Positions 23,506 through 35,318 of a stretch of DNA of 64,000 bases are shown here, piece by piece. The notes under the pieces are model-generated. The model saw nothing but the letters and a program-made list of their open reading frames with translations, made no database searches and was not told where the DNA came from. The first letter of the stretch is position 1, and each line of letters opens with the position of its first letter. The stretch spans positions 615,427 through 679,426 of the forward strand of contig VZTI01001771.1 of NCBI GenBank assembly GCA_013397865.1, given 5' to 3'. A program made the position numbers and the translations under genes. The stretch is from Struthidea cinerea. Its lineage: Eukaryota > Chordata > Aves > Passeriformes > Corcoracidae.

Positions 23506-25254
23506 GTGTTTTGTCTGGACAAAAAAGAAGTGTGAAGTTTTTAATCAACAGTGTGTGTACAAATGTACTAAGACGTCACGAAAGAACATGTGTCCTAGAT
23601 GTGGTTCACAATTTCTGCAGGTAGCCTGCATTACTGCACTACTAGATTTTCTTTTGTCACAGCACTTTTTACACTTTCTTTTTGGGGGGATTTGCAGACC
23701 CCAGAGTAAACAAGCACACCACTATTCATGCGCCCAGAAGTGCAGCTCATTTTCACTTTCAAATGTGATTGCATAGGGAATCAGAGTTACTGCACCAGAT
23801 TTGATTGCACCCAGCAATAGCAGTCTGCAATATTTTACACACAGGTTCAAAGTTGAGATTAATTTCTCAGAAAAAAGTTGAGCCATAAAGTAGATAATTT
23901 TAAGTGTCAGCCTTCCTAGAAAAGATGCAACTTTTCACCTTCTATGACTTAATCTCATGCCTCATGGGTAGGAAGTAATACACTTTTAGTGTAAAAGGAC
24001 CATCCCTATTTTGATAGAGCTGCTGGATTTAATAATCAGGACTTGATTAGAATACATCTAGCCATCTCTGGTAGTTCAGGGCATATAATACTTTATGTTT
24101 ATTTTCCTTACATTCTAATACAAGGATAAAATCATTTCATGTGAACTTATTGGTAATTATTTACATTTAGTATGTCTGGAAGAAGCCAAAAGTAATGAAA
24201 GGAGACACGTCATTCACTATTTGTTTTTAAATATTCCTCATTTCTTTCTTCCTTTTTTTTCCACCTCCACATGCTGATATTGCATGCATGGCTTGCTCTC
24301 AGCTTGCTATGAAACAAGCTGGGGCAAGCCTCGTAATATGATTCAAATTGTAAATCTCATGTCTTGCATCCCCCAAACACCTCATCTCATATGCAGTCTG
24401 GAACCTTCATTCCAGTACCAATTAGACTAATATATCCACCCAGCTCCGATTGGGGTGATGGATCGGCTGGTGGGGGAAATGGAGGCGATTTTCTCAGCTC
24501 CTCTGCATTCCCATAGGCATGCAGCATTTGACAGATTGGGCAGAACTGCCACGAAAGAGTCTGACACAGATGGTGTAATTAGAAAATGCGAAGTGCGAGT
24601 GTGAAATTTATCTTTGATCAGCACCTCCTTGCCAGATTGTCATCTATGTTAATATGATGATGGCTTCTTGGAGATGGATAGAAGAAAACAGCAGCCTTGA
24701 GGAAGAAATGGAGACAGTTCACAATGTAGAGAAGATATTTTGTTTAACTCTGAAACTCAATCAATTTCAACATGAGTAAAAAGTGATTTAATGTATTTAA
24801 TTCATAGGAAAACAAATTGAATCTAAATCTGATACCTTACTTTGTTAGGCCCATAATCAATATGATAAAATCTTAGGTTTTGTTGGAAGAAGACAGAGAT
24901 TAATTTTTTATGAACAGTTAAATAAAAAAAATCAATCTATAGCTATAGGCACACTTGAAGCTACTATATCACTCTTTGTAGAGACCTAATGTAATCTAAA
25001 TATACATAAAAATCATTACAGGGTTGCCTGGACAGTTTTACGGAGTTAAAAGAAATTTTTTCTCTTTAAGCTTTGCAATTACAACACCGTCCTCTCTATC
25101 AGGTCATGGAGTTTATCCACATTCACTGCAGAATCACAGAAATCTTTAGCTGTTTCGTTTTCCCCTCTTTATTCCAAAGGAAGATTTTGATTAGTTTGAG
25201 GATTTTTTTTTTAATTAAAAATGGATAAATATTCTTTGCCTGAGCAAAACATTC
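23506..25254. other. Non-coding DNA, includes a conserved-looking block
   Basis: No gene is supported. The interval 24420-24660 is listed separately as a candidate conserved element. The rest is AT-rich, with a T run near 24256-24264 and an A/T-rich patch at 24900-25220. Confidence 0.5.
24420..24660. promoter_or_regulatory. Candidate conserved non-coding element
   Basis: This block stands out from its surroundings by balanced composition, several CpGs (ccgattgg, gatcggctgg, aatgcgaagtgcgag), TAAT-type words at both ends and no repeat resemblance. Such unique blocks in vertebrate gene deserts are often enhancers of developmental genes. That is inference from appearance only. No alignment was available, so confidence is low. 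Confidence 0.22.
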
Positions 25255-25450
25255 CGATCATTTATTTAACATCTCCAGCTTTCCCAGGAATATGATGCTC
25301 AGCGTTCTGCAGCAGAAAAGATCATCGTCCTTTAGGTGCTCATGAATCAAATGCTGCTCTTCAAACATGAGGAGATTAAGCCTGTGTGAGATGTAGGTAT
25401 AATTTTCCACGGACAGAAACTGAGGCAGGGAGCAGGTGGGCACAACACAT
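25255..25450 (-). mobile_element. Probable MIR-like SINE remnant (amniote type)
   Basis: On the minus strand the block reads ccctgcctcagtttctgtcc, then aaaattatacctacatctcacacaggcttaat, then a segment ending ctgagcatcatattcc and aaataaatg. The order CCTCAGTTTC, acctacctcacagg, cttaat, then an ageing 3' end matches MIR-family SINEs as found in mammals, birds and reptiles. A minus-strand open frame of 104 codons (25258-25572) runs through it. That frame is best explained by the SINE plus chance, since the predicted peptide has no known domain. Confidence 0.5.
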
Positions 25451-28400
25451 TTGGGGTCATGGAGCAGAATGTAACAGGGCCACTGTCGCGGGCGGGTCCC
25501 TGGCCTGCCAGCCTGGTCCCCCTTCGCCGCCACCTCTGGCAGCCACTGAGATCCTGTGTTTGGGTGGTTCAAAAGGTTTAAGTTTACAAACCACTACTCT
25601 GTAGATCATTTTGCTAAAAACTGCTCAAATGTTCACATGAGTGGTGCTAATTTTCAGGAAGGTAAATTAGCATAATTAATGACCAGCCAAATTTGGGGGT
25701 AATACAGTATGTAATTAACATTAGAGAGTTCTGTTGTACCACCTGCCCCCACATTTCATTGTTGCAGTGTACAGGAGAACTGTACAGGAGGCTATTTTCC
25801 CCTTTGCTGCACTGAGCAGAAAGCAGCTTTCTTCATCAGAATAAGCCATTAGCTGTAATGGCATGTAGGTGTAATGGAATGTGCTCGAAACATCTGTGCT
25901 GAGAGCAGGGGAGAAATTGCTGCATGCAGTCGTAGGCCTTTGGGGAGCTTGATTAAGGATTGCTTCAGAGAACTTGAGATCTGGCTTGGGATGCAAAAAA
26001 GAGAAGAAAGGAAAATAACACTAATAGATTTACGGATGTACTGCAGGGAGAACAAAGGATTTTTAATTTTTTTTACTTCCCTTTATTGCTCTTATATTGC
26101 ATCTGTTCTCTGTTGGGCTTTCTCTTATTGAATTGATCTGGAAAAAAAAATGTAGCTCAAAATGCAGTTTAGCAAAAGACATCCTTGCTGTATAAACATG
26201 AAAATAGCTTGATTTTTTTTTCCTTTGTTTGCTAATGAAGACCTCATTGAAACCACAAATAGTTCTACCAATAAATATTTATTGCATATGACATTTGTCT
26301 AAATCTGTTTTCAAGTGATATGTCCTCTATCTAGAAATCATGTAAACACACACATTAAAATAAAACCTGTACACAAAGACAATTCTTGCCTTGCATTATT
26401 TGCATTTCTGGAGTATTCATCTGCTCCTTCTTGTGCTGATTTTTTTTCAAGATTTCTTTAAAATGAATTTCTGATTTGTTTTTCTTCAACTCCATTTGTT
26501 TGCACACATTTTTAATAACCAATGGAATATAAACTCTCAGTACACAACAAGAGTAATTGCAGAACCACTGGGCTATGTCAGTTCTGGCTATTGACCCATC
26601 AAACTGTGAAAAATCTGAAATGCAGTTTACAGGATCTTAGGCAAGGTGACAGGGAGGAGAAAAGCGATGTTGTAAAAGATTACTTTGATGCCTTACAAAG
26701 AGAAGGGTTAAATGTTTGAAAAATCCATGTTACAGAAAAGGAAATTAATGTGCTACATGGGACAGATGTGGATGTATCAGAAAATGAGAAACAAACCCGC
26801 AAATATTGGGTGGTTTAATGATTAAGTAAATCTTACACTTTCTAATTATAAATGACAACAAAGCACTATGTTCACTAGTATCCATCTTCCTTATGAAATA
26901 AGAAGCTTTCTGAGTTGGTGCCAAAAATGCCTTGCAATGAAGTTTAAAATATGTAGGGAGGCAAAAATGTAATAAAAATGCAAAAGCTAATAATATTATG
27001 GCGACTGGCATTGTTTACAATGTAGAGCACCTGCTGTTTTGAAAAAAAAAAAGGAGAGAGAGAGAAAGAAAAAGTGAAATCATCAAACTGTTCTTAAATG
27101 GAAAATCTGGGCTCTCTGCCAATTACACAATGTGTTTCAGGTGCACTGTAAATAGGAACAATAAAAGGTGCAGGGGACAGAATCTGAAATGTTAAATCTC
27201 AGATACACAAGAAAATTATTTGATGATGTTACTCTGAAAGGAAATCTTGGGTACTTTCCAAATTTCTTCAATGCGGAAATAGGTTTAAATTTTTGCCTCT
27301 GTAAAAAAGTTGTAAAAATCTAATTATCCCTTTTAAAAAATTGATTAAATTAACCCCAAAAAGAAGAAGAGCCAAAAAATCTAAGAAACCCACTAGGGAC
27401 TTCCCTTTTACTAGTCTATTCAACATGGGAGATGCTTGGAGACTACAGTGAAAGATAACAAAACCAAATTCTATGATATAATAATAAAAAGCTAAGACCA
27501 TCCACCCCCAGAGTTATAAATTTGGATTTCAGGAGGCCAGTGGTGAGGTCCAGCTCATTGAAGTCAGAGCACAAATTTGATACACATTTCAGAGGAAAAC
27601 TCATATTGTCCCAGCACTGTGTATCAGGGAACAAGTGGTGGCCAAGCCCATGTTAGGCACTGGATGCAGGGAACTTTGTCATCAGCTGGCTAAAGACCAG
27701 ATTCCATGAATTTGCTTCATGGCTATAGGACTTTAGCTGTAAACAAGAGTTTTCTTATATGCGTAGAGACCAGAGCTGGGATGAAAATTGGTCTTCATTC
27801 ATATAATTAGAAGGACAGTGGGAAATTGTTTGTGTTTCTGTCTTTGGGAAAAATACTTTGGTTATGTGTTTTGTTTCAATAGAAAGTGAGAAAGTGAAGA
27901 GATGCCTTAAGCATGGTCAGAAAACAGTTGTCAAGACACTCTTTCTGCCTATGTCTGCTGAAATAAATGGAATGAATGATGGCACACCCTCTGACCTGGA
28001 GCCCTGTACTGCTCAGCTCAGCTCACACTGCTCCTGTCTCGCCCCCTTCTCCCCTAGAACAAAGGGGGTTTGTCCCCACTGTGTTTGGGGAGCAGTTGCT
28101 GACCTGTGCACCTTCATAGTGCTGTTTGGCAAGAGCCAAACTCCAGAGGCAGGGGGAAGGGTTAAACAGTATAGATCTCATGGAGCAGTGCTTAAACATG
28201 TCCTAAGCCTGTTTAGTTTACTAGTATAGATGTAGCCTTGGAGACCAGAGACCAGATGCTGTGCATCTGCTGCACTCCCTGTAAGATCAGCCCTGATTAT
28301 TTCCACACCCCATATCTACAGGGAAGGCCTGTAATAAAGCAGTAATCACTTTCCTCCCATCCTCACCTGAACCACGAGCCAGATCTTCATTTCAGTAACC

Positions 28401-28470
28401 CTTGGATAAATCAATAATCCTTCTATGTGACTGAAATCAGACATACAATCTTTGTGTTACTGTTTCTTTT
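25451..28470. other. Non-coding unique DNA
   Basis: No gene is supported. A short GC-richer patch at about 25480-25560 (tgtcgcgggcgggtcc) holds most of the CpGs of this area. A purine-only tract lies at 27041-27072 (A run then gagagaga). A 123-codon plus-strand frame at 27858-28229 has no recognisable motif and ends in a hydrophobic run that looks accidental. TAAT-rich sequence occurs at 26810-27010. Confidence 0.5.
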
Positions 28471-28516
28471 GGGTCTGATCCTGCCAGTTTTCTGTCGTTA
28501 ACAGGAACAGGATCAT
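28471..28516. repeat. Imperfect inverted repeat with gatcctg ends
   Basis: gggtctgatcctgccagtt (28471-28489) faces aacaggaacaggatc (28500-28514). The outer seven bases gatcctg/caggatc pair perfectly and the inner part pairs with small gaps. The gggcctgatcctgc start is characteristic of the old amniote palindromic repeats seen elsewhere in this window. It may be a shortened copy. Confidence 0.45.
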
Positions 28517-29149
28517 ATCTCTTATCAATGGAAGTTTGTTTTCCATTTCATGCTGCAATTATCAAGCTGTCTGAACAATGTTTAGGAGAGGGCATTTCGT
28601 TTAATAGAAGGAAAAACTGGGGACACCCTCATTTTACCAGGATATAGATTATCAGCCTACTTCCATGTGACATCCCATCCCCATAATAATTTCTAATTTT
28701 GCTTCTGTGCCTAAACTAACAGTGTTTCATGGTGGAGAAGCAAAAAAATAGGTATCACAGTTTTCTTCCACTTTTATGCAAGTTTTTTGGAGCACACACA
28801 CACCATGGCATCTTAAAATGGACAGAGTTAAAAGCAATACCAGAGAACAGTTGCAGGGCTAAAGCTTGATCAGGGCTAAGTAGGACTTTGGCTACTATTA
28901 CCACTGTAGTGTTGTTGTGGTTTTCTGGTACCAGATCTGAGTGGCAGAAACAGAATCTGCAGATCTGTTGCAATGCTGAGAGAGGAGGAGCATCTGAAAT
29001 GAGTTCAAGGAAACAACAAAGTTAGAATGTAGAGTGGATAGGAGAAAAGGCACTAGGTCATCTCCGCAGTCTAAAGCTGTTCAGGATTTCTTTCCCTCTG
29101 ACTCAAGGGTGGTTGCTAACTAGGCTGAATACTGGTGAATCCAGTAGAG
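28517..29149. other. Non-coding DNA
   Basis: Nothing gene-like is supported. There is a short (CA)n run at about 28793-28802. The 72-codon minus-strand frame at 28755-28973 has no recognisable feature. Confidence 0.5.
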
Positions 29150-29270
29150 GCTGAATACATGGTTTTGGGCAACTGGGTCTAGGTGATGCTGCTTAGGGAC
29201 TGGACCAGGTGACCTCCAGAGGTCCCTTACAAATTCAACAATCCTGTGATTCTGTTATTCTGTGAATCTA
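29150..29270 (+). mobile_element. CR1 LINE 3' end fragment
   Basis: The text gggcaactgggtctaggtga, then ggactggaccaggtgacctc, then agaggtcccttacaa, and the terminal tandem words tgtgattctgttattctgtga form the standard CR1 3' UTR and tail. Only about 120 bases remain, so this is a strongly 5'-truncated insertion. It belongs to a different CR1 subtype from the 20.8-22.1 kb copy, since the 3' UTR text differs. No coding part remains. Confidence 0.85.
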
Positions 29271-30799
29271 TAACTATACCCATTCGAAGAATTTGAAAAA
29301 TATTTATGCATTTTAAACCACTATGAAATAGGAGCAAAAGAAGAAGTTTAAAGTATATCTCTCTCCTCTGGTGGATGGAGGTGAACTTTCCTCTCTGCCC
29401 CCTCTGTTAATGTGGGAGTGGTTGCACTCCTTCTCTTTGTGTAACTTCAGCATGTCCTATGACATTCAAATAGTGTGAAAATGCAACCAAAACTCATGGA
29501 TGATGCTGACTCCACTAAATTCAGTGTCTGAACTATCTATGACTTCACTGGGGTCAAATTTTTATTCTTTGTTGAATGAATTTTCATTCAGTGCTGATTC
29601 TTGCTTTTAAGAAGGACATGAGCAGATACACAGGAAGCACTTCCTGGGATCACTCCTAAACTGGTGCATTTATAACTGCTTTGAAAATAAACCTCTTGAA
29701 GCAAACTCTTTAGTTTATTGAAGATAAATCCACTAGCACAAATTAAGACTATATAGATTGATAGATATGCACAACTCTTACTATTCTTTCTTTTAAATAT
29801 CAGGTAGCTTTCAAGAACCCACGTCTAATTCCCAGTGAAACTTTCCATAATGGTTTAAGTAAAACTAACAGTAAGAAACAAGACAGTTTTAGTTCTATAG
29901 TTATATATTTGAAGGCACATATAACCGAAGATCAGATGTTTTTATGAGTACCATAAGCATCCAAAGATCTAGCATAGCTAAAAACAAAAAACAATTTAGA
30001 TCAACATTTCAGTTACTTAGGCTTAGATAGATCCAAGTTTGTGAGCATCATAATTTAATAATCTTAGAGTCTTTTTAATGGCATTAGTTAGTATAGTTGT
30101 CATAGTTAGCATAGATATATCCAAACTTTTCTTCCCAAGACAGGGAATATGAAAATGGGGCAGTCAGTTTGAACCCCAACAGTGAATTTTTAGTCCTAGT
30201 GATTTCAGGTTTCAGAACTGGCTGCCTTAGTAGTGGCTGAGGACTATGTCCATAGCAAGAAGACTGTCTGAGTTACTGCTCCTTCAAGCTGCTTCAAGAG
30301 GAGTGTGAGAGCAGCTAATTCCACCGCTTCAGCTATTTATTCTCTTCTCATAAGATATGAGAACATAAGAAAAAATAAGCATCAGAACCCAACAGTTTAA
30401 GCTCACAGCACGAAATGCAACTAAATCAGGAACCTTGTAAAATAAAGCACAGCAACACCGAGACTGTGTCTTCCCAGATGCTGCAGCAGGCCATAACAGC
30501 CTAGCTTCAGGTTCAAACCAGATAAGAACAAGGATAATGTCAAGAGAAGTACTGGGAGATGGTACCTCTCTGCAGCCACAGAATGACCTACTCTTATGTT
30601 TCATTATCGTTCATCAGAAATCTTCAGCAAAGACTTAATCTATGGGAACACCGTGCTGTCTTAAAACAGAATATGCATCAAACTGGCCAGTATTAATGGG
30701 CAAAGGCAGAAACAGTCCTAAAAGAACCTGGGCGCAGTTTTGACTACTTCATTAACCTGGAATATAAAATTTCACCAAATGTTTCTTGCATCACACCCA
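29271..30799. other. Non-coding AT-rich DNA
   Basis: No gene is supported. The part at 29490-29540 (gactccactaaattcag, gacttcactgggg) faintly recalls old palindromic repeats but is too decayed to call. The 91-codon minus-strand frame at 30329-30604 has no domain. The remainder is AT-rich unique sequence with tagat-type words. Confidence 0.45.
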
Positions 30800-31035
30800 C
30801 ACTGTTCAAAGGAACCCTGGCATCTTCTCCAGAAAACTATCTAGTCTTCTCTTCAAAATTTGAAGTAGTGAAAATTCAACTATTTTCTAGATGATTCTTA
30901 AGTTAAACACCCTTGTTCTTCAAGTAATCTCCTGCCCAAAAAGATGTTTACACACTCTGATCAAATCACTCCTTACCCTTTGCTTTGAGAAGCTAGCCAT
31001 GTTGAGCTGCTCTGCAACCACCACTTCCCTTTAAC
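30800..31035 (-). mobile_element. Probable ancient CR1/L3-type LINE 3' remnant
   Basis: On the plus strand the block reads ctatctagtcttctcttcaa, then a diverged middle with gttaaacaccc, then tctgatcaaatcactcctta and agaagctagccatgttgagc. This order matches the reverse complement of old CR1/L3 3' regions (…ctagtc…, …gtgatcaagtcaccccttaacc…, …taagctaaatagattgagct…) known from turtles, crocodilians and birds. The divergence is large, indicating an insertion far older than the 20.8-22.1 kb copy. Assignment is by resemblance only. Confidence 0.5.
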
Positions 31036-32385
31036 AGATCCAAATTAACTTGTGGCTTGTTTGTTTGGGTTTTTTTTAAACATGATTTTACAAAAGAAAT
31101 AGTAGTGCAAAGATAAACTTTATGATGCTGCATCTGCTAGGTATCCCATAGTGTTTCCATCCAGGGATTTTGTTAGTTTTTTGTACTCTGAGCACATGCT
31201 CAGCTAGTAGCCACAGTGACTCTCTCTTTCTTAGATCTGCTCTTATTAATTTTTTGTGCCACTGAATTTTTAGGTACAGGAAAGACAGCCTCTCTTCCCC
31301 CAGATCACTGATACATGATAAGTGTGTGCTGTCAGTCTGAGTGTCCAAGGTTAGGTGGTAAGGTGTTGCAAGTGGAAGGCCTTTAGCTCTACAGTCTGCT
31401 TCTTACCCCAGACTGGCAGATCTTGAGCTTAACCTTCAAGGCCCTTGCGCTCTTCTTGAGCTTTTGCCTGAGGGCTGCTGCTGGCAGCAGTTGTACTTCA
31501 GTGTATATGTGAATCTATTAATGTGGTTACACACACGTTGTACAAACATGGTCACCATCTCCACACAACGCCAACCCCTCCACGGTGCTGGCTGGGTCAC
31601 CCTGCTGGAGCTCCCTGCCTGGCCAGAACTCCAGTGAGCATCCACCCGCAGGCAAAGGTGACAAATGCCACTTGCAAGTGGGAGATAGATACAGTGGGGA
31701 AGAAAAAGAATCTCATCACATATGTTGGTGCATAGCATTTTATGGCATAGCTTGCCACAATTTACTGCTTGTATATGAACATCCTCGCCGCATCACATCA
31801 ACAAAACAAAATCTATTTACTACACTTTATCCCACAAAAATAACCCTCTGGCTGAAATATGCACTCACCCTTTAAAACACATTGCAAAATGCCTCTGATT
31901 TCCCTCAGAGGGGTTTCTTTGAAAGTCTGATTTTTGACACAGCTTATTTTGCTGATATAAACGTGTTAATAGTGAAAATGTCAAAAAGTTTATTGATTTT
32001 AATTCTTCAGATGGAAAAAATACATAAAAGTTCTGTTCTGTGCTCTAGGTAAATAAATGAGCATGGTGTTTCTACGTTGCAGCCAGTGAACCATGCTTTA
32101 TGTTAAACCCTTCCTACAAATACAGGAGTGTGAACAAAGCTTAGTAATGGAAAGAAGACACAAATTACCTCCAGCCTTTTAGAGGCATAGTAGAGGCTTC
32201 AAACACCAGAAGATGCATGACTAAAACATCCAGAAAACCCCGTTTCAAAAAAATTATCTCAAGCTTTGTGTTAACTAGTGTAGTACTAAATAACACTCTT
32301 TGAATAATAACAAGAACAGACAATTCTTGCTCATGTTACTCCTGAAGAAAAATGAACCTGTCTCATACTTACATGCAAACTGGGG
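31036..32385. other. Non-coding DNA
   Basis: No gene is supported. Overlapping frames of 70-100 codons at 31436-31875 run on both strands, so none is convincing. A small hairpin cctctga/tcagagg lies at about 31892-31911. The segment 31560-31680 is locally GC-richer. Confidence 0.5.
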
Positions 32386-32462
32386 GCACACACATATGGG
32401 TACACGTGTGTGCACACACATATGTATGTTCACAAAAATGCATAGGTATATGTGTGTAGTTA
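32386..32462. repeat. Interrupted CA/TG microsatellite
   Basis: Alternating purine-pyrimidine sequence such as gcacacacatatg, tacacgtgtgtgcacacaca, catatgtatg and ggtatatgtgtg forms an imperfect (CA)n/(TG)n with AT steps. It is a decayed dinucleotide repeat. Such tracts can adopt left-handed DNA under strain, but nothing here shows a role. Confidence 0.8.
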
Positions 32463-33339
32463 GACAGACGCTTTTGCAAACAAAACAAAAATAAATTACT
32501 CTATATATGCCCTTACTTTCCTCCCACTATGAATGGTCTTTTTGTTAGTCCACTGAATAACCATTTGTCATGGGCTTTACTGTTCCATGAAGTTATGATT
32601 AATATTATGGCTCATGTACAGCGGGTTGAAAAACCATATTCATTTTCAAAGTCACGTTGCATTGATTAGAATTCACTGCAGGTTATTCAAATAACGATCC
32701 TCTCTTTTCCCAGGAGAATCTCCGTCTGATTTTTCTTTATCCTCATTAAAGATCCCAGGTGCAGACAAAGCTTTACGTACTTCTAATTTGCATTATCCTT
32801 GGGAAGGAGGTAATTCACATGCCTTCAGTATATAGCACTTGTTTTTGTAGTTTGCTCTTTCCTATCTGTCTATTTAAATAAATCAAGAAATTTAGCCTTT
32901 ATAAATCGTCTGACAATAGAAAATGCCAAATTTTATTATGCTTAGTAATGAGCACATGTATTCTGAAATATCAATTATAATTCAGATTAAATGAAACTAT
33001 TTTTTTCTTTGCTCCTTGTCAGGTTTTACTTAAAATGAAATCTCTGCTCACTCTGTCAGTGATGGGAAAAGGTGAATTTTTAAAGCAAAGATTTAGATTT
33101 CATATCAGCCTTTTACTGATGTAAAAATATCCCTCATCAGCCTCTGATAAATCATTGACAGGATTTAGTCTTTTTCTCTTTACTGGTCAAATATAGAACA
33201 GTGAAAGCACATAACATCTGTAATTGCCTGGTAGAACTTAATAGTCCCATTAACCCCCAAAATGCAGCACTTGCATGGGTTCCACATCTGTTTTCTGAGG
33301 CATAAGTTGTGTGGGCCTCTGTTTTGCAACAAAATAATC

Positions 33340-33460
33340 TGTCTTGGACTATTTTTATCGCGAGCCTTTGTGTAATGAGTTTAGCCCGAAGCAGACTGAC
33401 AGCATTGTTGACATTTCATTGAGTTTCCATCCTCAAGAGAGAGGAAATTTTAGCTAATTA
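33340..33460. promoter_or_regulatory. Candidate conserved non-coding element
   Basis: The block includes tttttatcgcgagcctttgt, agcccgaagcagactgacag, and ends with tagctaattaaataatg. CpGs retained in an otherwise CpG-poor region, plus the TAATTA homeodomain-type core, suggest selection. This is inferred from composition without an alignment. Confidence 0.2.
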
Positions 33461-35277
33461 AATAATGTTATAGTGTCTCAGAAACTACAAAGGCAATGGG
33501 AAACCACAGAGCAGTCATACTGTATTTCTTACGATCACTTGTGTATTCCTGAGGTTTTATTATGCAGAAGTGATTCTTCTAACAGTCTTTAAAGCAAGTC
33601 GTACATTAGATAAACTTTTCATAACTCAACCTTGATAGTAACATTTGTAAACTGGTTGGTGTATATACGAACTGAAGCCAAATGGGGAAAAGAGCTATTA
33701 GAGAAATACTGAAACAATTATTACATTTCATCATCTCAGCACAAATGGACAGAACATGTTGCCCATGTGTACAGGTGGCAGAGAGACAGCAAAGACTTTT
33801 TCTCTGTTCCTTTGTGGCTACCCTGCTCCTCTGCACTAAGGGGATAAGGGAAAGGGCGGGGAAAAGATGGGGGCAGGCTAGCTTGTTGGAAGGTTGGTAA
33901 TACAATGCAGGCCCCTTTGGGACGGTGGGAAGTGGTAGGAAGTAATTCTGGGGAAGGCTGGGGAGTGATGGGGCCAGTGGGTTTCTCTCACCCCTGCACC
34001 ACATACTCTGGTGCTGATCCCAGCAGGACGCGGGAGGTGCTGCCAGTCCCCTTCCAGCACCATATCAGCTGCTGACCACAGAGCAGCTGCCCTAAAATGG
34101 ACCAAAACAAGGGGCAAGCAATATTAATTATGAAGGTTTTTCAGGCCAATACAAGGTGCCTTCCCCAGCTTCTGTGCTCCCTGACTCCAGCTGGCCCCAG
34201 AAGCTGGCTGTCATCCCTGATGTCCTCAGGGCTTGGAGCAATGGCACACTTTAGGCAGCACCTGCAACCAGTTCACTGGCACACCAGGAAGCTCAAGCTT
34301 CACTGTGAGCTTGGGCAATGGCTAACTCACTGCTGGAAAACACCTTCACCCCACACAGAGCTCCTGATGGTCAGAGAAAGAAGAGAGACAGAATAAAACT
34401 GCTGCCGAGCTCAGCTTTTTGAATATGATTTATCCAAGCATGCTGGGACACCACTGTGAGAAAACGGCAGGAAATTTGACCAGTTCAGCCTAACCAGGAC
34501 AGCAGGACAAATCACTTTCCTCTGATCTGTCCTGAGTGCATGGCACAGCAGACAGGTGACTGGAAAATAATTCAGCTCACCATTGCTACGGAAAACAAAA
34601 CAAATTGATTGCGCTCTTCTCTATGTGCAGGAAAGAGAGTCCTTTGTTTCCAACGCCTTTACTTCTGAGGTGTAGAGGCCCCCCATCTACAGCTCCTCGT
34701 CTTGCTGCACACCCAGCATCTGTGATTACCTTGGAGGGTGCACCGAGGGTGCTCAAGTAGTGTGTTTCTATGATAACACTCTCAGGCTGCCTGCCGCATC
34801 AGGAAGAAAATAATACATTTCTACATTAATGATTTAATTTATTTTTTAAGATGTTAGTGTTTCCCTGATAAGCAATGATTTATATATCTTGTTTCACAAC
34901 TAAAATAATTCTTAGTATGAAGGACTGAAGTACAATATAAAGGAAATACAGTTGCTGAAGTAATGACTGGTTTTCTTTGCATTTCCCCTTCAGGCACAGG
35001 GTGCTATTTGCTGGTAGTTTACACTGATAGCCACTGCAATGTGTCCTTCTAAGTTCTCAGCTCACGATAAGGACATTTTATATTTGCATAACACCTTTCA
35101 TCCTGCAAGAGCAAAGCACTTAAAAAAATTAATTTAACGTTATAATCTCCCAGCGGTGGTTATTCACCCACTGTGCTGGCAGCAAAGAAAACTCGGAAAT
35201 TGTCCCAGTGCATCAGAGACACCAGCCAGCACTAAAATAGTCTGTAACCCAGAAGGGCTGCTAAGTCCTCTGATGGG

Positions 35278-35318
35278 ATGTGTCTGTGTGTCTGTATCTG
35301 TGCACATGTGTGTGTGCT
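35278..35318 (+). repeat. Short interrupted TG repeat
   Basis: atgtgtctgtgtgtctgtat followed by ctgtgcacatgtgtgtgtgc forms a degenerate (TG)n with C interruptions. It produces cysteine/valine-rich chance frames on the plus strand. No function is implied. Confidence 0.75.

Noticed and set aside
27858..28229. 123-codon plus-strand frame with several cysteines and a hydrophobic end
   Set aside because: No signal peptide, domain or splice evidence. The length is within chance for this composition and window size.
29490..29540. Further palindromic repeat copy (gactccactaaattcag, gacttcactgggg)
   Set aside because: Too decayed to separate from chance. No paired arms are visible.
33606..34004. 132-codon minus-strand frame
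   Set aside because: Lies in a GC-richer patch with competing frames on the plus strand and no recognisable family.
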